6,820 nt of DNA, from contig CAYLZW010000300.1 of assembly GCA_964388085.1 (NCBI GenBank), positions 1 through 6,820 on the forward strand, given 5' to 3'. Of this stretch, positions 1 through 4,950 are shown piece by piece. The position numbers were made by a program, and so were the translations under genes. Positions within the stretch are counted from its first letter, which is position 1, and every line of letters starts with the position of its first letter. The DNA comes from CAYLZW01 sp964388085. GTDB lineage: Bacteria > Myxococcota > UBA727 > CAYLZW01. Below the pieces are notes generated by a model. It was not told where the DNA came from. It worked only from the letters and a program-made list of their open reading frames with translations, and made no database searches.

Positions 1-92
1 AAGGCGAAGGCGAGGGCGAAGGCGAAGGCGAGGGCGAAGGCGAAGGCGAGGGCGAGGGCGAAGGGGAAGGCGAAGGGGAAGGCGAGGGTGAG
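1..92 (+). repeat. Hexanucleotide GGCGAR tandem repeat encoding (Gly-Glu)n
   Basis: Fifteen consecutive Gly-Glu codon pairs run from position 3 to 92, after which the next pair is Gly-Asp. The tract is cut by the window edge: the 'aa' at 1-2 fits the end of a preceding Glu codon, so it is probably longer. The first ten units are uniform GGCGAA/GGCGAG; units near the 3' end use GGG or GGT for Gly, as expected when the edge of a microsatellite decays. Because the unit is 6 bp, length changes would keep the frame and alter only the length of a flexible acidic spacer. Confidence 0.93.
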
Positions 93-2603
93 GGTGACGC
101 GGGAGCGGAGCCGGACGCCGGCGACGACGCTGGAACAGAGGCGGACGCAGGCGACGACGCCGGAACAGAGGGCGACGCGGGCGAAAGCGACGCGGGCGAG
201 GTCGACGTGGACGCCGGCTATGACGCGGGTCCGCCCGTCGACGGTGATGCGGACGGCGACGGCGTGCTGGACAGCGTGGACGTGTGTCCGAGCTTCGATG
301 ACAACGCCTGCGTGAACGGCGACTGCTCCAGCGGGTCATGCGTGTGCGCGGACGGCTTCGCCGGTGCGGCGTGTGACGCGTGCGACAGCGGACATTTCGG
401 CGCCACGTGTCAAGCCTGCGGCGACTGCGGGAACGGCCTGTGTGACGAGGGCATCGGCGGCAACGGACAATGTCTCTGCGAGCCCGGCTGGAGCGGCGCC
501 GCTTGCGACGAGGCGGCCCTCGACTGCGCCGATCTGCACGAGCTCGCGCCGGACCTGCCAAGCGGCACCTACCCCATCGATCCCGACGGCAACGGCGTCG
601 GCGCGGACGCGATCTTCGCGAGCTGCGACATGACGACCGACGGCGGCGGCTGGACGCTGGTGCTGAACTACGTGCACAAGGGAGGGACCAACCCGGCGCT
701 CGATGTGCGCACGGACGACCTGCCGATCCTGGGCGCGAGCGTGCTCGGCGACGACGACAGCGGCAGTGAGCATTGGGGGCATACGAGCCCGGCGATGTTG
801 GCGCGACTCGACGTCGGTGAGCTGCGCTTCTTCGGCGCGTCCTCCGCTCACGATCGGCAGATCCACTTTCGCAGCGACGACGCGAGCTGCATCGCCTACT
901 TCAAGACGGGTAGCGGCGGCTGCAGCGCTCTCGACGTAAAGGCTACGCCGCTCGCGGGGCATAGCGCCGGCCTCCCCGCGACGCTGAACAACCGCCACGT
1001 CGATCAAGGCAGCGCAGCGATGACGCGCTTGCCCTTCTATCGCTACGGCGAGACCCACTGGGCCATCGGCGCCGATGGGCGCTGGGAGGTCGACGACGCC
1101 CTCACCACGGCGCCCGAGTACGCCAACGACACCGTTCATCGCATCTGGGTGAGGCCCGCTTGCGAGCCGGGTACCTTTGGCGCCTCCTGCGAGCAGAGCT
1201 GCAGCTGCGGCAGCGGCGAATGCAACGATGGCCGCGACGGGGACGGCAGCTGCGTCTGCGATCCGCGCATGGGCGGGGTCGATTGTACGGTGTGCTCCGA
1301 CGGCTGGAGCGGCGCCGCCTGTGACGTCGCCGAAGGGCCCAACGCGGCGCCGCTCGCCAACTGCACGCGCATTCGCGCGATGTATCCCGAGGTCGGCAGC
1401 GGCGTCTATCTGATCGACCCCGACGGCGCCAACAACGGGCTCGAGCCGTTTCAGGCCTATTGTGACATGGAGACGGACGGCGGCGGCTGGACGCTCATCC
1501 TCAACTATTCGCACCGCGGCTTTACCGAGCCGGCCCTCGACCTGCGCAGCGACGATCTACCCCTGGCGGGTCTCGGCTGGCTCGGCGTCGACGAGAGCGC
1601 GACCGCGTCCTGGGGCCACGCGAGCAACGCGTTGACGTCCGCGCTCGCGCCGACCGAGCTCCGCTTCGAGGGGCGCTCCTCGGCCATCCAGCGCGAGCTG
1701 CACTTCAAGACGAAGGATCCTGACTGCCTCGCTCACGTAACGACGGGGACGGGCAACTGCGGGTCCGTGCACTCGGACTTCACGCCGCTGGCGGGGCACA
1801 CCGCGTTCCTGCCGGGCACGGGCATCCACGCCTATACGGACCAGGGCGATCGCGCGCTGACCGAGCACACATTCTTTTTGGGCGGCAATTATCACTGGAA
1901 CGTTGGCGGCGTCAGCGGCACACGCTGGGAGGTCGATGAGTATCGCTACGGGTCCTCGCGCGCGACGCTGCACCGCGTGTTCGTCCGCAGCGACGAGATC
2001 CTGCCGAGCTGCGAGGCGATCATCACGGCGCGCCCAGGCTCGGACGACGGCGTGTACACCATCGATCCCGACGGCGCCGACAGCGGTGAGGCGCCCTTCG
2101 ACGTCTATTGCGACATGAGCTTCGACGGCGGCGGCTGGACGCTGATCATGGCGACGAACGCACTCGAAGACGGCAACCTGACCGCCGGCGACGTGCGGCC
2201 ACACTCGGGCAGCTATCTCGCGCCGGTGCGCGTGCAGGCGCTCGCCGCGCCGGGCGTGTCGAGTCAGGTGCACATTCGCACGGCCGAGAATGAAGAGTTC
2301 CAGTCGATCACGAGCCTGCCCGAGACGACCGCCATCGAGAACCTGCGCACCCTGAACGTGCTGAACGTCAACTCCGGCATGTACAGCGCCGCCGCTCCCG
2401 TGACCGAGTGGACGGGCCCCTACGCGCTCTCGGCGGACCTCTTGTGGCACAGCTGCGGCCTGCCGCCCTTCGAGACCGCCACGCGCTTCTACCCGCAGCT
2501 CTGGTGGGCTTGTAACGGGCCCGGCCTGCACCTGAGCGACGACATCTCGCGCTGGTATTGGGTGACGGGCATCGACCTCGACATGGAGGTGTACGTGCGC
2601 TGA
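1..2603 (+). CDS. Secreted/surface protein with GE-repeat linker, EGF-like modules and three fibrinogen-like GGGWT domains (5'-partial)
   Basis: The reading frame is open from position 3 to the TGA at 2601-2603, giving 866 codons in the window; the start and any signal peptide lie upstream. Numbering from the codon at position 3: a Gly-Glu tract (1-30), an Asp/Ala/Gly/Glu linker with DAG repeats (about 31-80), a thrombospondin type 3-like calcium loop (DGDADGDGVLD...DVCP, about 80-97), Cys-rich EGF-like modules of the laminin/stabilin kind (about 103-175), fibrinogen-like domain 1 (about 175-385), a second EGF-like block (about 387-441), domain 2 (about 454-662) and domain 3 (about 670-866). 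Each domain carries IDPDG, then CDM, then DGGGWTL, the signature of bacterial 'YCDxxxxGGGW' fibrinogen-like proteins. Domains 1 and 2 are clear duplicates with a shared Cys pair 11 residues apart; domain 3 is more divergent. The architecture suggests an extracellular binding or adhesion protein held off the cell by a flexible acidic linker. The ligand is unknown. A GTG at 207 is in frame but lies inside the linker and is not the likely start. Confidence 0.9.
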   Translation, partial: GEGEGEGEGEGEGEGEGEGEGEGEGEGEGEGDAGAEPDAGDDAGTEADAGDDAGTEGDAGESDAGEVDVDAGYDAGPPVDGDADGDGVLDSVDVCPSFDDNACVNGDCSSGSCVCADGFAGAACDACDSGHFGATCQACGDCGNGLCDEGIGGNGQCLCEPGWSGAACDEAALDCADLHELAPDLPSGTYPIDPDGNGVGADAIFASCDMTTDGGGWTLVLNYVHKGGTNPALDVRTDDLPILGASVLGDDDSGSEHWGHTSPAMLARLDVGELRFFGASSAHDRQIHFRSDDASCIAYFKTGSGGCSALDVKATPLAGHSAGLPATLNNRHVDQGSAAMTRLPFYRYGETHWAIGADGRWEVDDALTTAPEYANDTVHRIWVRPACEPGTFGASCEQSCSCGSGECNDGRDGDGSCVCDPRMGGVDCTVCSDGWSGAACDVAEGPNAAPLANCTRIRAMYPEVGSGVYLIDPDGANNGLEPFQAYCDMETDGGGWTLILNYSHRGFTEPALDLRSDDLPLAGLGWLGVDESATASWGHASNALTSALAPTELRFEGRSSAIQRELHFKTKDPDCLAHVTTGTGNCGSVHSDFTPLAGHTAFLPGTGIHAYTDQGDRALTEHTFFLGGNYHWNVGGVSGTRWEVDEYRYGSSRATLHRVFVRSDEILPSCEAIITARPGSDDGVYTIDPDGADSGEAPFDVYCDMSFDGGGWTLIMATNALEDGNLTAGDVRPHSGSYLAPVRVQALAAPGVSSQVHIRTAENEEFQSITSLPETTAIENLRTLNVLNVNSGMYSAAAPVTEWTGPYALSADLLWHSCGLPPFETATRFYPQLWWACNGPGLHLSDDISRWYWVTGIDLDMEVYVR
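114..173 (+). repeat. Two tandem 30-bp repeats in the DAG linker
   Basis: Positions 114-143 and 144-173 encode DAGDDAGTEA and DAGDDAGTEG. They differ at 4 of 30 bases by direct comparison, three at third codon positions and one at a second position. Shorter 'GDAGES/SDAGEV/VDAGYDAG' units follow to about 230. This looks like recent slippage-type expansion of an acidic linker and continues the low-complexity stretch begun by the Gly-Glu tract. Confidence 0.85.
309..1988 (+). repeat. Internal duplication: EGF-like block + fibrinogen-like domain, two copies
   Basis: Unit A is an EGF-like block (309-524) plus a fibrinogen-like domain (525-1157); unit B is an EGF-like block (1161-1325) plus a domain (1362-1988). 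The EGF blocks both end in GWSGAACD, encoded by a 17-bp identical stretch at 486-502 and 1302-1318. The domains align along their length: IDPDG, CDM, TDGGGWTL, LNY.H.G, PALD.R.DDLP, WGH.S, ELRF.G.SSA, C(10 residues)C, TPLAGH, DQG, HW, RWEVD and a closing HR.(W/F)VR. The third domain (2010-2603) shares the N-terminal signature but not these later blocks, so the A/B duplication is the more recent event. Confidence 0.85.
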
Positions 2604-2752
2604 CGCCGAGCGGCGCGTCTTGCGTGGGGGCGATGTCATGCTGAGCGCAGCGGCGACGGCGCTCCGTCTCCGTTCCATCGCTCACTGTGCGCAAAGGCAC
2701 GCGGACAGAACGAGCCGCAAACGCTACTACGCCCGGGCGGAAGGAGACCTTC
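2604..2752. other. Intergenic gap, 149 bp, no gene seen
   Basis: The gap separates the fibrinogen-like gene from the small membrane protein gene. A short imperfect hairpin (gac-gcc / ggc-gc-gtc) overlaps the stop codon at about 2602-2619, and a 6-bp inverted repeat lies at 2643-2648 / 2659-2664. Neither is followed by a T-tract, so neither is a convincing intrinsic terminator. I see no good -35/-10 pair. A GTG at 2687 lies in frame with the downstream gene but has no good ribosome-binding site. Confidence 0.5.
2741..2746 (+). promoter_or_regulatory. Ribosome-binding site AAGGAG deciding the start at 2753
   Basis: AAGGAG, within GGAAGGAG, ends 6 bases before the GTG at 2753-2755. It is the best Shine-Dalgarno match in the window. 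It supports GTG 2753 over the in-frame GTG at 2687, whose extra 22 residues are polar and Arg/Thr-rich and fit poorly before a membrane segment. Confidence 0.75.
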
Positions 2753-3265
2753 GTGCGTCCTTCGTGGCCAAGCCTGTGGGGTGTCGTCGGCGTCAGCGCG
2801 CTGCTCGCGGAGGCGATCGTGCGCCTGTTCCGGCCGGCCGTGACCCCGCTGCTCGAGGGTACGCTCAGCTTGCAAGAGAGCCTCGCCTACCTCGGCACCG
2901 TCGTCTTCTTCGGCTTCGTCGAGGGCTACCGCGGCTTTCAGAAGGCCTTCTCGCCGCGGGCGGCGGCGCGCGCCGTGTGGCTCGATCGCCAGGACGCGCC
3001 CCTCTGGCTCAAGCTCTGTGCGCCGTTGTTCTGCATGGCGCTGCTGCACGCCAGCAAGCGCAGGCTGGTCACCAACTGGCTGCTGGTGCTCGGCATCGTC
3101 GGGCTCATCCTGCTCGTGCGCATGCTGCCGCAGCCGTGGCGCGCCATCGTCGACGGCGGCGTCGTGGTCGGGCTCAGCTGGGGCGGGCTGTCGCTGCTCG
3201 CGTTCTACCTGAAAGAGCTGCGCGGCACGGCGGCCCCCGTCTCGCTCGGCCTGCCGGAGCGCTGA
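2753..3265 (+). CDS. Small multi-pass integral membrane protein, function unknown
   Basis: The protein has 170 residues from GTG 2753, chosen for its ribosome-binding site, and ends at TGA 3263-3265. Hydrophobic segments lie at about residues 8-25, 44-58, 84-100, 107-125 and 131-153, suggesting four or five membrane spans. Between the second and third is a polar stretch with a distinctive motif, EGYRGFQKAFSPRAAARA (57-74), followed by LDRQDAPLWLK. This looks like the conserved core of a family, since it is the least generic part of the protein. I recall similar unnamed inner-membrane proteins of this size in other Proteobacteria-like bacteria but cannot confirm it here. No catalytic motif, transporter signature or metal-binding cluster is visible. 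It has its own ribosome-binding site and gaps of about 150 and 200 bp on either side, so context gives no functional hint. Confidence 0.8.
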   Translation: MRPSWPSLWGVVGVSALLAEAIVRLFRPAVTPLLEGTLSLQESLAYLGTVVFFGFVEGYRGFQKAFSPRAAARAVWLDRQDAPLWLKLCAPLFCMALLHASKRRLVTNWLLVLGIVGLILLVRMLPQPWRAIVDGGVVVGLSWGGLSLLAFYLKELRGTAAPVSLGLPER

Positions 3266-3338
3266 TGGCGGGCGGCGCTGCCGAAAAGACGCGCTACCCC
3301 CCCGATCGCTTGCGTTAATCCCATGATCGCGAAGCGGA

Positions 3339-3415
3339 TTTCGTTCGCTGGCAAGGCGCAGCGGAGGCGCGACCTTTTGGTCGTGCCTCGCACGCAACGC
3401 AGCCAGCGGGCGAAA
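3339..3415 (+). repeat. Long intergenic hairpin (imperfect inverted repeat), 77 nt
   Basis: The + strand RNA folds into one rod. The outer stem has 14 pairs (3339-3352 with 3402-3415, two G-U). It is followed by a 3/1 internal loop, 3 pairs (3356-3358 with 3398-3400), a 2/2 loop, 3 pairs (3361-3363 with 3393-3395), a 3-nt bulge (3390-3392), and an 11-pair terminal stem (3364-3374 with 3379-3389, one G-U) capped by UUUU. That is 31 pairs in 77 nt. It begins 73 bases after the stop of the membrane protein gene and ends 50 bases before the next start. There is no 3' T-tract, so it is not a standard intrinsic terminator. Possible roles are a REP/MITE-like repeat, a 3' stabilising structure for the upstream mRNA, or a leader structure or small RNA ahead of the monooxygenase gene. 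All three non-Watson-Crick positions are G-U on this strand and would be A-C on the other. Confidence 0.7.
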
Positions 3416-3446
3416 GACCGAGCGAGGGGGGAGCAACGCGAGTGGT

Positions 3447-3464
3447 CGGGGGGTAGACTCCCCG
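3447..3464 (+). promoter_or_regulatory. Short hairpin covering the G-run just upstream of the GTG start
   Basis: CGGGG at 3447-3451 can pair with CCCCG at 3460-3464 across an 8-nt loop, directly before the GTG at 3466. The G-run at 3448-3453 is the only purine-rich sequence near that start that could serve as a ribosome-binding site, and most of it would be in the stem. This might lower or modulate translation. The stem is only 5 bp in GC-rich DNA, so chance is a real alternative. Confidence 0.3.
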
Positions 3465-3465
3465 C

Positions 3466-4797
3466 GTGCGTACCCTACCCCTGCTCTCCATCGCCGCGCT
3501 CGTCGTCACCTCCGCCGCCTGCGTCCCCGACGGCACCACGCCCGCCGACGCGGGTCCGGACGCCACGCCGGCCGACGCGGGCGATCCGGCGGACGACGCC
3601 GGGCACAACGACGACGACGACGCTGGCCCGGCCCCCACCTGGTACGGCGACGTCGAGCCCATCGTGCAGCGCAGCTGCCTTGGCTGCCACACCACCGGCG
3701 GCATCGCGCCCTTCCCGCTCGCGAGCTGGGCCGATGCGGTCGAGAACGCCGAAGACATCGCCAGCGCGGTCGAGAGCCGCGTCATGCCGCCGTGGATGCC
3801 GTCGGACGACTGCGCCGAGCTCGAGGGCTCGCGCCGGCTGCGGGACGACGAGATCGCCACCATCAGCGCCTGGGTCTCGCGCGGCAGGCTCGAGGGCGAC
3901 GTCGCCGATCACGAGGAGCCGACGGTCATCCCCGGCCTGTCACGCGTCGACCTCAGCATCGAGATGAGCGAGCCCTATCTGCCCGACGACGTGGCGCGCG
4001 ACGACGACTACCGCTGCTTCGTGATCGATCCCGGCCTCAGCGAGGACCGCTTCATCACGGGCATCGACATCCTCCCGGGGCAGCGCTCCATCGTGCACCA
4101 CGTGCTGCTCTTCCCCGCCGACGCCGCCGAGGCCGCCGCGCTCGACGACGAGGACGCTCTGCCCGGCTGGCGCTGCTTCGGCGGCCCGGGCACGGACAAC
4201 CCGCGCACCCTCGGCGCCTGGGCGCCGGGCAGCCCGCCGAGCGAGTACCCCGCGGGCACGGGCGTCCGGCTCGTCGCGGGCGAGGTCGTCGTCATGCAGG
4301 TCCACTACAACTTCGCCACGGCGCCGGCCGCCTTCGATCAGACCAAGGCGCTCTTCCGCCTCGAGGAGCAGGTCGACGAAGAGGCCAATATGTTCCCGCT
4401 GCCGAACGACTCGTTCGAGATCCCGCCGAGCACCCTCGGCTACAGCGACGCCATGACGCTCGACCTCTCGCTGCTGCCGACGGTGGCGCCGAACGCGCGC
4501 GTGCACGGCGTGCTGCCGCACATGCACAACCTCGGGCGGCGCATCCGCTTTGCCATCGAGGGCGCCGATCCGCTCTGCCTCGTGGACATCCCCGAGTGGG
4601 ACTTCCATTGGCAGCAGGCGTACTTCTTCAGCGAGCCGGGGGGGTACCCCATGACGGGCGGCGACCTCGTGCTCGAGTGCACCTGGGACAACCCCACCTC
4701 CAGCGCCGTGCGCTGGGGCGAGGGCACCGCCGACGAGATGTGCCTCGTCTACATCTACATCACGGGGATCCCGCAGGCGGTGCTCGACGGCATCTGA
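3466..4797 (+). CDS. Predicted lipoprotein: cytochrome c domain fused to a DBH/PHM-like copper type II monooxygenase
   Basis: The protein has 443 residues. GTG 3466 is the only possible start before the signal peptide, since an in-frame TAG lies at 3454-3456. Residues 1-18 form a signal peptide ending in TSAA, with Cys19 as the likely lipidated residue; Ser at -3 makes the lipobox slightly atypical. An Asp/Ala/Gly/Pro linker (20-58) follows. A c-type haem site, CLGCH, is at 71-75, and MPPWMP at 107-112 offers an axial Met. From about 160 the protein matches copper type II ascorbate-dependent monooxygenases. The CuH ligands are His211-His212 (HHVLLF) and His280 (QVHYN). The CuM ligands are His352 and His354 (HMHNLG) and Met425 (DEMC). 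All six copper ligands are present, as is Tyr429, which matches PHM Tyr318. Cysteines at 184, 237, 371, 405 and 426 could form family disulphides. It probably acts outside the cytoplasmic membrane, hydroxylating an unknown substrate, with the haem domain feeding electrons to copper (inference). Confidence 0.9.
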   Translation: MRTLPLLSIAALVVTSAACVPDGTTPADAGPDATPADAGDPADDAGHNDDDDAGPAPTWYGDVEPIVQRSCLGCHTTGGIAPFPLASWADAVENAEDIASAVESRVMPPWMPSDDCAELEGSRRLRDDEIATISAWVSRGRLEGDVADHEEPTVIPGLSRVDLSIEMSEPYLPDDVARDDDYRCFVIDPGLSEDRFITGIDILPGQRSIVHHVLLFPADAAEAAALDDEDALPGWRCFGGPGTDNPRTLGAWAPGSPPSEYPAGTGVRLVAGEVVVMQVHYNFATAPAAFDQTKALFRLEEQVDEEANMFPLPNDSFEIPPSTLGYSDAMTLDLSLLPTVAPNARVHGVLPHMHNLGRRIRFAIEGADPLCLVDIPEWDFHWQQAYFFSEPGGYPMTGGDLVLECTWDNPTSSAVRWGEGTADEMCLVYIYITGIPQAVLDGI

Positions 4798-4799
4798 GC

Positions 4800-4910
4800 T
4801 CCCGAGGGGCTGCGCCCCTCACCCAGGCGGGCACAGCGCGACCTGGGGCCCCTCCCATCCTGGGTCGCTCCGCTCTTGTTTCCCGAGGGGCGGGCTGCGT
4901 CACAGCGCGC
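4800..4910. repeat. Imperfect direct repeat in the intergenic gap
   Basis: TCCCGAGGGG occurs at 4800-4809 and 4881-4890. CACAGCGCG occurs at 4832-4840 and 4901-4909. GGCTGCG occurs at 4808-4814 and 4893-4899. The order is the same in both copies, but the second copy is shorter. This suggests an old duplication of a 30-40 bp segment with later deletions. CCTGGG also recurs nearby (4842-4847 and 4858-4863). No function is evident; the matches are short and the region is GC-rich. Confidence 0.45.
4804..4820 (+). terminator. GC-rich hairpin just after the monooxygenase stop
   Basis: GAGGGGC (4804-4810) and GCCCCTC (4814-4820) form a perfect 7-bp stem with a 3-nt TGC loop, starting 7 bases after the stop codon. 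Its position fits a transcription end or 3' mRNA stabiliser, but no T-run follows, so it is not a canonical intrinsic terminator. A second possible pairing, CCCAGG (4822-4827) with CCTGGG (4842-4847), follows at once. Confidence 0.45.
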
Positions 4911-4950
4911 GGTTTGACGCGAGCAGGCATTGCGCACCATCTTCGGGCGG

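Noticed and set aside
207..209. GTG at 207 as the true start of the fibrinogen-like gene
   Set aside because: The frame stays open to the window edge, the upstream codons encode the GE/DAG linker in continuous style, and a start here would lack a signal peptide.
336..1514. Long minus-strand open frame of 392 codons opposite the fibrinogen-like gene
   Set aside because: It lies wholly inside a gene with clear domains. Its product is an Ala/Val/Arg-rich string with no motif, as expected for the antisense frame of GC-rich coding DNA.
1557..2678. Long minus-strand open frame of 373 codons
   Set aside because: Same reasons: antisense shadow of the second and third fibrinogen-like domains, low-complexity Arg/Ala composition, no recognisable domain.
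3339..3415. The long hairpin as an integron attC site
   Set aside because: The ends lack the RYYYAAC/GTTRRRY core sites, and no integrase or cassette arrangement is present.
3339..3415. The long hairpin as a tRNA (length 77 nt)
   Set aside because: It folds as a single rod, with no cloverleaf arms, T-loop GTTCRA or anticodon arm.
4913..4942. Sigma-70-like promoter from TTTGAC at 4913-4918
   Set aside because: No acceptable -10 hexamer is found at 16-18 bp spacing; the candidate is CCATCT.
4930..4950. TTG at 4930 as the phosphatase start
   Set aside because: It adds only seven residues before a typical PP2C N-terminus, TTG is a rarer start, and its upstream sequence shows no clear ribosome-binding site. 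It cannot be fully excluded.
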